Shown piece after piece: positions 1 through 21,461 of a stretch of DNA of 64,000 nucleotides (positions are counted from its first letter, which is position 1; every line of letters begins with the position of its first letter). The notes below the pieces were generated by a model. That model worked only from the letters and a program-made list of their open reading frames with translations, was not told the DNA's origin and searched no databases. A program made the position numbers and the translations under genes. Source of the DNA: Mytilus californianus (lineage: Eukaryota; Mollusca; Bivalvia; Mytilida; Mytilidae). Location of the stretch: positions 9,346,348 to 9,410,347 of the forward strand of contig NW_026262668.1 in assembly GCF_021869535.1 (NCBI RefSeq), given 5' to 3'.

Positions 1-4
1 CATA

Positions 5-226
5 TTAACCTTTATCAGAGACATATAATACAATTGTATTATATGTCTCTGTCTTTATCATTAGAATAAAGGCTTTATATGAGTTGCAGCAAATAAATTT
101 GCACCCAGATTTATCAAACGACCATTCAATTAGATAGGAACACTTTTGTTTGATAAGATTGTGTGGAAGTGTAGAATATGGAGTGGAAAAGTCAAAACTG
201 TCAACCGAATCATTAGGTTTGATCAC
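5..226 (-). pseudogene. Reverse-transcriptase-like fragment at window edge
   Basis: The minus strand encodes about 73 residues containing SFDFSTPYSTLPHNLIKQK. This resembles the motif-A region of reverse-transcriptase reading frames that recur in mollusc genomes, possibly Penelope-like; the family assignment is from memory. There is an in-frame stop just upstream, and the frame appears to shift near the KAF residues before running into a palindrome. It is a decayed fragment, and any remainder lies outside the window. Confidence 0.4.
17..50. repeat. Perfect 34-bp palindrome
   Basis: AGAGACATATAATACAA is followed directly by its reverse complement, with no spacer. A related but interrupted version, GAGACATATAATACAG then CTGTCTC, sits at about 28489-28513, just upstream of the second duplication unit. 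Confidence 0.85.
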
Positions 227-11166
<10,940 letters not shown>

Positions 11167-14100
11167 TATACAAAAAACTGAAGACAAACTATTCAAATTT
11201 ACGAAGCCTTTAACATATATAGGTATTAAGAAAATAGTTTTTTTATTATTTATGGGATACTAATTCACCTTGATTTCTCTTTATTTCAAGAAACAAAAAT
11301 AAGATTTAACCTACTTTAATTTGTTCTATATCAATTCATGTATTTGAGGTATGACGAGGGATTTCTTATCTGCTTAAATCTAATGTCTATCTATTGTTGC
11401 TTAACTGTAAAGGCACCAAAAAAGTAGATGATTGGTATAAGTCGATGAGACAGCAATCCAACCACAAATACAAATCAAAAGACATCACATATGGACTTCA
11501 ATAACAGACAAGTATCTATACAAAATGGTAAGTTCAACACTACCCCAAATCTAAAAAAAATTATGAATAAATGTTACAATGACAATCAAACATCCGTCAT
11601 CAACGCCAAATGCCTGATGACAAAAACATGAATACATAACTACAGACAACCACTGATGAGGTTCCTGGCTTGGGATAGACCTATGATAATGTGGTAAGTT
11701 AAAACAGTTTTTTGATATCTCAACTCTGCCTTTTTAATCTTGATGGGTGGAATTAATGTAGGCACATACCTGCATGCCAAAAAAAGGATGGTTACATAAT
11801 GAATTATGAATTTCTCCTTTGAATTATTGAACAGAAATATATTTGCCAACAGTGGGGACATAAGGAGACTCTTTTTCATATTGTTAATAAAAATGTGTAT
11901 GGTTGTTGAGGTTATATATTAATGATTGAATGTGATTAAACTAATTTTGTACATAGTAATCTTTTATACAATGATAATACTAATTAGTATTTAGTAGTCA
12001 GAAAGTTTTTCCAATGAATATGTCACCAAAGATTTAAGCACATGATATCTTTGAATGGTACTACAATTAATTCCTTTACAAGATCTAAAATAAAGTGTAA
12101 ATAAAAAAGTAATCTATTTATTGACTTAACCAACTTTCTTTGTCTTGCATATTGTAAAGTAATGTCCAGAACATTTAATGTGCATGCTAAACAAAGTAAA
12201 AACAAGTTGAACTGTGAGCTATTGCTCACCAATAATACTCCGCCATAATGGTACTGTAAGCAGGAAGTTGATGAGTGATGGATGTAAAATGCATCACACA
12301 GTAAAGCATGCCAGCATGAAGGTTGATTCCAAATTTCAAAAAGCCTAGATTTGTAATTCCTGAAAGGAGCATGACAAAAATTTCATGAGATGGTCAGAAA
12401 AACAGACAGATGTAAACCAGTATACCCTCACTCCTCTAGGAGCAGGATATAACTAGAAGAGTTACACAACCACTGTAACAAGATTAAAATCCTAAGGATA
12501 GTAAAATACAAAGAGGACCTCATCCATGAGAAATCTTCCTTGTCCAAGATTAGTTGCTTAAAGTAATTCTGTAGTGTTCAACAGTTAACATTATATCATC
12601 CACCAATTAAACCCCAGTAAATTTGCTTTCAACAACACACAGTCAAACTTGAACCCATCTTAATTACACCCCAAAGTTCTTGGGTCACTATGTTTATCTA
12701 CAAGTCTTGTCTTGTCAGAACTTTTGAACATCTTGAAGCATATTTAATGATATTTGGTATTATTATTGACCACCAGAAGAGGGTGTGTTGTTAATAAGGT
12801 TGTAATGTCAGGCTGCATGGTCAGGGTCACACACTTATTTCAATTATACATCCACATATTCATATACATATACAAGTCATTTTCTATCATTTCAATGCCA
12901 TGAACAAGTTGGTTAGTAATGATGCTTGACATTATTATTGCCCACCACGAGAGTGTGCTGTGAATAAAGTTTGAATGTCTCTCTGCAAGGTCAAGGTAAA
13001 TACGTTGTATATCAAGATGGATACAAGGGGAGGGGTATCATTTAAGTAGCTTTTCTCTCAGTATCTGTAGTTCAAACAATTATCAATGCAGACATAGATG
13101 TTATTCTTTCCACTGGAAATACATTGGAAGTCATCAAGGTTTCTGGTGTCTCATTTACCTGTATTTGTAAAAAAGTTATTTAGATATCAATCCATTTTAC
13201 AGTGGAATGGTCACTCTTTATGATCAAAATTATTTAACACTTATGACAAACTTCTTGGTTCAATTTCCTGGACCCATTACTGAAGTCAAGAAAGAACAAA
13301 CCAGGAAGAAACACAAGGTTGATCTATAGGCACTGTTTCCACTACAAAATTTTAAATACATAAAGTGGCATCTTTGACATTAGATTGACATAAGTATCAA
13401 ATATCTGGTAGAGGGCTATCTAAATTTCATTCACATTACTTGTTCAATCTAAACTGATGGGATACTCCCTGGGGGTAGACCTAGGTTATGGGAGGTAACT
13501 CTTTACATAAGAAAAGTGTAAAAGCATGATTGTAAAACAGAATGAAAATAATCAGTGTTACTAAGAAGCTTGGAACATATTTTTAAAAACAGTTGACATA
13601 AACGTACCAGTGATTTTTGGGAGTGATATCCCCTAACCAAAGTCTTGCTCTTTAAGTTAGAGGGCTGAAAATAATATCACAATCAAATTAGATATTCCTA
13701 CTCGGTGTCATTGTCAGATAAAATAAGTTTATTGAAATCAAATAATCAACTTTGTAGTAATTTCACTGGAAATAACTACACTTTCATTACCTGTTTAACA
13801 TTAACACTTTTAACATGATACTTTCAAAGAACTGATTAAGATTTAAGGAAATGTAATATTGAACACATTAATGGCCAAGAGTTGATTTATTTGATGTCCT
13901 ACAGGGAGTCAACATCTGGCAGATTTTCTGTTTCAATTTTAAACTTTCTGTAGATCAAACACCATCAATTCTAACCAAGTTTAATTCACTTTTGATCATT
14001 TCTATATGACAACTAGATTAAACTGGAAACTACTCCACTGTTCAAGTTTGAGTATATCATAAATTAAGATCACATATAAAATTCCACATATAAATTTTAT

Positions 14101-14380
14101 TGCATTCAAACATGTACATCTTGAAAATTTCCAACCCCCATATGTAAACCTTTATACAAAATAAACTGATACAGAGTGACAACATTAATTAATAAATTTC
14201 TATATTACAACGTAAGCTATATAAAACTTGTTCAAAGCTGTTAAGAAATTTTAAATACACAGACTGTTTACCAAAATGTTCATGTATTATCAAATGTAAT
14301 AGGAAGTCTTGATTCTTTACAATCTTTATCACATGATTACATATTTCAGTTGTTTAAACACTCTTATGATGTAAGTATCA
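11167..14380. other. Convergent intergenic region, unit A
   Basis: This region separates the PECR stop from the HIBCH pseudogene stop and must hold both 3' UTRs. It aligns with 39879-42617 in unit B. About 700 bp (13330-14010) are present only here. An AATAAA in HIBCH orientation lies at 14096-14101. It also holds a degenerate coding-like segment, listed separately. Confidence 0.6.
13071..13327 (+). pseudogene. Broken counterpart of the coding-like segment in unit B
   Basis: It aligns with 41983-42236, which is open for 84 codons. Here one base is deleted after the codons for CICKK and a CAG has become TAG, so the frame is lost. The same acceptor-like sequence TATCTGTAG precedes it. The product is not recognised. 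Confidence 0.35.
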
Positions 14381-15839
14381 TCATAACTGAAGCTCCCTCT
14401 CTTCTGGAAGAGGAGAGAAATACCATTCAACTCTTTGTGGAGTCACACCCTCTATAACAGCTGGTTTCCATTGAGGACTTTGGTCTTTGTCTACTAAAAC
14501 TGTAAAAAAAAATCATGAATTACATTACAAAGATTTCCCCCTATTTACATGGTAATTTTACAGTGGAATATTTGCTCAAATTGCTTCTGTAGTGTATTTG
14601 GTGTGTTGAGTCTCAAAAGTTTTTAAGAAATACCTGAACTGTGTTGTAAGCATGGACAGTGCCATGTTCAGATTTGAGGGTCATAAAATCAAATGAAGTT
14701 TAAATGGTGATGCCTACCAAGCAAAACAGATGTTTATGACTGCCAAATCCCAACTTACACAGGCTAAGCTTTAAACACTAGACTGTTATTTCTATTCTAA
14801 TATATTACTCGTTAAATGTTCAAAATGAAACATTTGAACTATCCTCTACATGTTAAATGTGATTGCGCAATACTGTTGTCAAAGACTCTGACTGTCAAAT
14901 GTCGACTTCATCCAATCAAAAGTGGTGTTCAATGTTATATGACCTTATATTAGATTAGAAATAATATTCAAACATATAGAGAATTAATAGATAAGTAGAT
15001 GAATGCAAATGGGACTCAAGGTTGTTCTTAAAAAGTTTTTCTGTTAATGTTTAGCATTATTTCAAAGTTTTTGCATAAGAATTTTTAACATCTCTGTATC
15101 AAGTCCAGTTGTAATCACCAAATTATATATTGGTCCTACAGGATTTGTATCAGATGATTTATTAAATCTCTGGGAATCATTATTTCAAAAAAAGGACTAT
15201 TTAATTTTAAGCCCTTTCCAATTATTTTTGAACGACTGAATTTTACATATAAATTATGGTTAGAAATTAGTTCTCTCCCCTTCCTGGCAGAATGGTCTGA
15301 AGCAGATATTCCTTGTAACTTTTCATGAAATATTTTATTTGTATGAGTGTCTATAATTAGCTACTGACTGTCTTTTTTGTATAATATAAATTAGCTACTG
15401 AAGATCTTTTTTTGTATAATATACTTCTAATCAAACTTGATAATTAAGTTAAAAATATTTATATATATGAAAGTAATAATTAATTTCATCTCATATCTCC
15501 TCACTGCTCTCCTCTGAAGTGAATCAATAAAAGACTTTTGAGTTCAGGCACTTTCCCATAGATTTCCTATGTCACAATGATTATGTTATTACGTCACAGA
15601 AAGAACCAATTTTCGATGACTTTGTTTACAACGATTGACCTCAGGTCAACCAGTGTAACTCATTCATAAAAAACTAGAGATTGGTGTACATGTTTATATG
15701 ATACATTTTTTACCTAGGTTGTGTCATTTGTAACTCTACAGTTTTTTTCCACAATATTCAAACCCTGCACATTGATACATAAAGATGTGCACTGCCGATT
15801 TTTTACATAATTGAATTTTTTTTTTTTAGATTTCCCATA

Positions 15840-16048
15840 CTGTGGATTCATTATTATTGGTTGGATACCAATTTTCGTGGGTTTCTTGGGTACAAGAGAA
15901 CCACGAATTCATATGATCAACGAATTACAAATTTTCTATAGGCTTTGTATGCAGAGATTACCAAAACCACGAAATCAGATATCCACGAAAATGGAAGTTT
16001 TCCTCCATCCACGAAAATTGATACCCACGACAATTAATGAATCCACAG
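15840..16048. mobile_element. TA-flanked MITE (CTGTGGATTCATT ends)
   Basis: The long imperfect inverted ends begin CTGTGGATTCATTATTATTG and CTGTGGATTCATTAATTGTC, with TA on both sides. Sequence rich in CCACGAAAATTGG-type blocks fills it. Related copies are at 52595-52801 and, degenerate, at 52165-52375. The matching site in unit B (about 46450) is empty. A read-through of its low-complexity interior gives a 127-codon open frame that I do not consider a gene. Confidence 0.8.
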
Positions 16049-16682
16049 TATGTGGATTTTTTTTTAAAATGAATGCTTTAAAGGTGTTTGTTTCATCTGT
16101 AACTCCCAACAGTGATCCTTCAAAATTATTCAAAACAGCATTGTGCAACACAAGTCCAGACAGTATTAGCCTTGTTAGTGGCCTATGCAGATGAGTTTTT
16201 TTTCTGATTGAGAGCTATGAACTCTTTTGTTGTATTTGTTTATGAAACTTACCAGCTCTAACCCCTTCATAGAAATCATGGTCCTCTATACATCGCTGAC
16301 TAATTCTGTATTCCATGACAAGACAATCCTGTAAGGTCATTGTTTCTCCTTCTAGCAGTTGACGTAATGTTACTTTCATTGATGTTGGCGACTGTAAAAG
16401 ATACAAGCTATCTGTATTAGTACTAGGTAGTATAACAAAAAAGAAAAAAGGTTGATTCTTTTTTGTTTACTTTTTAGGATGAAATTCAGAAATTTAAATG
16501 GCTTATGAAATTTTGCACCATAAAATATTTATACTAAGCACCAAGCATATGATGGTTATCTCTGATTTAGAGTAATGTGTCCAAGTAAGGTTACAGGTCA
16601 AGGCAAGGCAACCAAATTTTGTCAGCTTGGAGAATGTTCTATCAAAATTTTAAGAAAAAATTCAAACTGAGCTTTTCCCCTT

Positions 16683-16800
16683 ATATGATAGATTGATTGA
16701 TATTTTGGTGTTAAACGCCACTTTCAGCACTATTGGCTATTTTGTGGCAGCCAGTTTTTATTGGTGGGGAAGCCAGAGAGAACCACCAACCTTCAGAAAT
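16683..16800 (-). mobile_element. Truncated SINE (3' part)
   Basis: Contains the GATTGATTGAT tail and the block GTGTTAAACGCCACTTTCAG found at the 3' end of the fuller SINE at 50253-50560. The same truncated copy is at 47304-47414 in unit B, so the insertion predates the duplication. Confidence 0.6.
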
Positions 16801-19299
16801 GATAAACTAGAAAGTTTACAATATCTATATCTTCTACTTCATGAATAATTGTCTCGCCTGCAATGAAGACTTAGTTTCACTTTTAAACAGTTGTTGAAGT
16901 TTGTGATTAGGTCAGTTTACGGAAATCATCAATAGTAAGGCAATGATATTTGGTATGCAGTTTTATTAAAGTTGGCACATTTTTTTTCCATTGAGATTAT
17001 TTGCCCAGGCCCCATTAGTAATGGTCCAAACCTGAATAGTTAACATATTAAAGTTTGTGATTAGGTCAGTTTACAGGTAACAACTTATGATAATTCATTG
17101 ATATTTGGTAAGCAGTGCTATTATAGTTGGCACATCTCATTTCTGTGAAGATTATTTGGCTCTGCCCCCTCAGTCAAGGTCTATTGACTTTGAAAGTTTT
17201 GTGCACAGATTAAACGTTTAAGTGCTTCTATTTTAGTTTCAACATTTGCATTATACTATCAAATTACAATCAGGAGAGACATATATTTGTATCAAAAGTT
17301 TATTACAGATTTCCCAATTATCTGGCTGCACTGAACCCTAACCAATTGAAGACCTCTTTATTTTTTTATGTGTATTTCCAGAATATATATCAAATTTGAC
17401 TTTGTGTCAAAATTCAGGAAATATCACAGCACATGTAGGATCTCAACTACATCATGTGCCCTTAATCATCCTCCAGTCAATTCATGATTCAATCCAAATC
17501 ATGGATATCTTTATTCTGAAGGCAACTGAAGACAAGCATTATTTTTACCAATGAAAATATGTTTTTATGAATGATGTGTCAATATAATTGAATTTTATGC
17601 GACTGTCATACAAGTGAGAGGTTTAGCTAGCTATAAAACCAGGTTTAATCCACCATTTTCTACATAAGGAAATGCCTGTACCAAGTCAGGAATATGACAG
17701 TTGTTTTCCATTCGTTTGATGTGTGTGAGCTTTTGATTTTGCCATTTGATAAGGGACTTTCCTTTTTGAATTTTCCTTGGAGTTCGGTATTTTTGTCATT
17801 TTACTACTTCCTACTATTTTTTGAAGTTCCAACAAATCCCATGAGCTCTGCTATATGATTTTTATAAGAATGTTTTCATTTGAAAAAGTTTACTAGTTTA
17901 ACTCTATGTATATCACTTCAAATTCATTTACCATTTTCTTTAATGTATTTAGTTGCGTGTTTCCCATTCTGAACCATCTTGCTCTAAATTTTGGTAAATT
18001 TCTTCCATGGTTTTACCATCAAACAGTCTGTTAATCTTTTCCATATCTTTGGCAAGTATAAAATCTTTATCAGGAATATCTGTACTCTGTAACGATAATA
18101 CACAAATAGATTAAACTATGTCTCTAGTTTTTAACATTTTTGGTGTAATAAGAGGTATATTCAGAATCATATTAGTATGTGGCATTTATTTGGAAGGCAA
18201 TCATACCCTTCCCAAGAATCATATTTTGTAATTGTTATATCTTGCTCTGACAAGATGTGTCATTATTCAGTATTAATACATTATTTTTGTCATCACTGGG
18301 AGTTTATTTTTTTGTACAGACAAATTAATCAATGAATGATTGGTTTTTCAAGGAGAAATTTAGTGTTCCCATTGAATGAGCTCCACAGAGAGTAATATCT
18401 ATTGTATTGATCAATGGGACAGTAGACTTAGCAAAATTTAAATGGACAGGTAAACTCCAACTGATTCTGGGGAAAGGTATGATTGCCTTCGCAATAAATA
18501 TATTGACGTTTCCTTAAGATCAATTAAAATTGATTCACATAACTATCAACATATTTATTGATCCCTGTAGTAAATATACATCTTTCAATTTGTTTTTGGC
18601 TGCTGTGGCTCTCTGATCACAATCAAGTCACAAAGCGGTCCTTTTTACATCAAAATGAACAATTCTTTATTTGAGAACTGCAGATTTTTATGACCAATAT
18701 TCCTTTTTGGAAGGATGTGCTTATTCACATTTAGTATCCTCATTTTTTGGCTGCATTATTTGGTACAGTATTTTCATAAAAGGAGAAGCTCTTATTTGTA
18801 ATTCCTCAGGAAATTGAGACCAACATATCACGGGACGAACAGAAACATAGACAGACGGAAATCAATATAAACCCCTGCCCTCCTAATGTTTCAAGAATAA
18901 TATTTTATACTAGAAGTTCATTTATTAGGAAAGATGACTGACAATTTGCACTTTCGTAATCTAAGTAATCTGGCAAATACTTTTTTAAAGCAAGGCATAT
19001 ATAATTGATTGGTCAACAACATCCTATCCAATGGATATTTAACCAATGCCCTCATATTTTTATTTGGTGTATAAAAAAATAAAATTTCCTGAAGTCCATT
19101 TTTAGATTCTGGATAAGCATATTGTCATGTGCCTTAATCTTTACAAAATAAAATACCCTCTATTTTTTTTTACTTCATGGGTCTTGATATATCATCACAT
19201 GAACAAGAATGCACTCAATATATGCGATAAAGCATACTCCTACAGACCCCTACTCGTAATTCAAAGCATAATAAAACAGGAAGAAGGTGTTTGGATAAA

Positions 19300-19890
19300 G
19301 ATCATGTAAAAGTTTTGTTTCCAGCTTTGTAGCTTGGTTTGCTTCCCTTAAATCTAGCAATATTAGCTCTATCTCATTGCATTTCTTTATAGACAATATC
19401 TTTCTTTTCAGATGGAAGAATTAGAAAAATCATTACTTGAAATACCCGACCCAACTGCACAAGATATTCATCATGTGTTAGATAAATTTCAGAAAAACGT
19501 AGGTACAAAATTGAATGCATAGCAGGTTGGTATCACTGGAAATTCCTTAAAAACTATATAATTATAACCACTCTATAGAAATGGGGGCTATATTGCATTA
19601 ACCTTGCCGTCCCTCCTTTTGTCAGACAAATATTTCTGTTACTCTTTTCTCAGCTACTATTAAACTGAATGACTTTATATTTGGTCAGCATCTTGACAGT
19701 GATGAGATAAAACGTGAGTATTTTTCAGATTTGTTAGACACCTCTTTGCCTATACTTTGAAAATTTTCAATATGTTGAACAAACTTTGTTTCGTCACACT
19801 TTTATCAAGTAATACTAAACAGAATTCCTTCGTATTTAGTCAGCAGCTTGGCAGTGATGAGTTGTAACATGTGATCACTAGGGTGATCTG
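19300..19890. repeat. Inverted block at the right edge of unit A
   Basis: The sequence 19318-19890 is the reverse complement of about 49655-50112 in unit B, whereas everything just to the left is collinear up to about 19300/49655. Shared landmarks include TTGGTTTGCTTCCCTTAAAT at 19335 against its complement at 50090-50110. The block also carries two divergent tandem copies of the segment containing TAAACTGAATGACTTTATAT. Confidence 0.85.
19412..19498 (+). pseudogene. HIBCH: Inverted HIBCH exon
   Basis: These 87 bp encode [20 protein letters not shown] and the following nine residues, and differ by two residues from the unit B exon at 49946-50032. The acceptor (TTTTCAG) and donor (GTAGGT) are both intact. 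It faces the plus strand while its parent gene faces the minus strand, so it cannot be spliced into the HIBCH remnant. Confidence 0.9.
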
Positions 19891-19892
19891 GT

Positions 19893-19919
19893 AGGGGTGA
19901 TCCGGCTCAGATCACCCCT
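19893..19919. repeat. Small perfect hairpin at the duplication breakpoint
   Basis: AGGGGTGATC, a 7-base loop, then GATCACCCCT. It lies within a few bases of where unit A homology ends. It resembles a transposon terminus, but no partner end was found. Confidence 0.55.
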
Positions 19920-21072
19920 GGTAGAACAAAGGAGCTGGGGTGTAAGAATCCATAACATATAATCGATACAAAAAATCCTTTAGTGTCTGCTTATTATCTT
20001 TCGTGTCGTATGTTATTGCTGAAGTTTACAGAACGTGAACTTAATATAAAATCATTGAGCACGTGAAAAATAAGTGAAATGTCAAACATGCAATAGAGCG
20101 ATATTTAATTTGTGTTTATATTTTCAATGCGTTTCTATGTGTCAATTAAACTTGGTCATAACAGTTGATATATCGTTTTGTGTTTAAAATGTTTCTTTCA
20201 GAATGAGCTAAGTTCAGCTAACACTTTTTAACTTCCAGGTTTGTTTACTTTTTCTTTCATCACGGTTTTCCCTCGCATTTGCGCTGTGCGGTTTCCGAAA
20301 TACCAACGAAAGGTCTTATGGTTAGGATCATTGCATACGGAAACGCTATCGACGAATTATAGAATGGGAAGACAATCGCAGTACATTTCTGAAGATTTTG
20401 ATAAGACAAAGGAATTTCTTGAATCAAAATTAAGTCTATGTGCACATGTTTTATAGTAAAACTTAACCATTCAAGTATTTTAGTATATAAAACAAAATCA
20501 ACTCTCTCTTGTTTTAATTGAAGTATCATATGACTTTAACTGCACTAGTGCAAGATGGTTTGAATTCTGTACAATGATGTTCAACAGTATAATTTACGAT
20601 GTGTCTATAATAACGACCAATTTTTCCCAAACACCGCTTCATTTATAAGAAATATTTTCGTTATTCTTTAGTCAAGCCATTTTTTAGGTACCTAATGATT
20701 TACCATTAACAATTAAAAAAAATGTCGTAATGTGGAATTATTCAAGAAACATTGTTACAATTCAGTTTTAAATTATATATTAGATCTAAAACATAGTATG
20801 TACACTATTTACGACTAAGAATTGAAAGATTCAGACAAGAGAACACGCACATTTCATGGTTGTACCATAAACTGTAATTATAAGAATTGATTGCTTCTTT
20901 TTGTAATTCTATAGGCTTGTAAAAGCGTTGATCGTACATACATTTCATCTTCAAGATCCTGTAAATCACATTGTACACATATTCTTCTACCTCTCTACTT
21001 TTCTCTATCTGTACTACTTTCCAGAGGTAATTCAAGTTTAAATTTTAATGTCGACCCGTATAAATCAATTTA
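19920..21072. other. Spacer with no recognised gene
   Basis: AT-rich sequence. Two short open frames overlap on opposite strands (20241-20456 plus, 20260-20529 minus); neither shows a recognisable domain. I see nothing else. Confidence 0.5.
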
Positions 21073-21348
21073 GGGAACGACCATTTAACTTCAAAAGGGG
21101 GGGGGGTAATGGTTTTTTCCTAAAAAAATATTCTGGTCCCATACTTGATGAAAAAAATATCATGTGGTCAAGCAGGTGGCAAAAAAAAATATTCTGATTC
21201 CAGATTTTCCCAATACCTTATAGTGTTAAATTTTGAAAAAAAATAATTTGATAGCGTCGAAAAACAAACAAAAAATTCTGACTCAGAGACTCAGACAAAA
21301 AAACCATATCCCCCCCCCCCCCCCTTTTTGAAGTTAAATGATTGCTCC
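21073..21348. mobile_element. MITE-like element with homopolymer-bordered inverted ends
   Basis: The left end GGGAACGACCATTTAACTTC runs into a G tract, and the right end is a C tract followed by GAAGTTAAATGATTGCTCC. The arms are inverted repeats of about 27 bp. The interior holds several AAAAAATATTCTG-type blocks and no coding sequence. Confidence 0.65.
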
Positions 21349-21461
21349 TTTATTTGATTTGTGACAAAATAAACAAAACATAGTATAACAAACATTCGTT
21401 TAACTGCTTGAGAATGATTGATATCATTACTTGTCCTAATTTTGTAAAACAATAATGAATG

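Larger units (their letters stand above)
14381..18086 (-). pseudogene. HIBCH: 3-hydroxyisobutyryl-CoA hydrolase pseudogene (3' exons only)
   Basis: Three 3' exons remain in the correct orientation: 17932-18086, 16253-16391 and 14381-14499 (stop at 14381-14383). They encode [33 protein letters not shown] and [14 protein letters not shown], which are HIBCH C-terminal blocks. Exon 17932-18086 is 155 bp against 156 bp in the unit B gene. The missing base turns EWATTQL into EWETRN followed by a stop, so the frame is broken. The next exon upstream is present but inverted (19412-19498), and none of the earlier exons exists between here and unit B. Splice sites of the remaining exons are intact, so the locus could still be transcribed from a downstream promoter, but it cannot encode the enzyme. 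Confidence 0.92.

Noticed and set aside
15811-16194. 127-codon plus-strand frame
   Set aside because: It runs through the inverted ends and interior of the MITE at 15840-16048 and has no conserved domain; the unit B counterpart lacks it.
20241-20529. Overlapping 71- and 89-codon frames on opposite strands
   Set aside because: No recognisable domain and no second copy to compare; expected by chance in this length of DNA.
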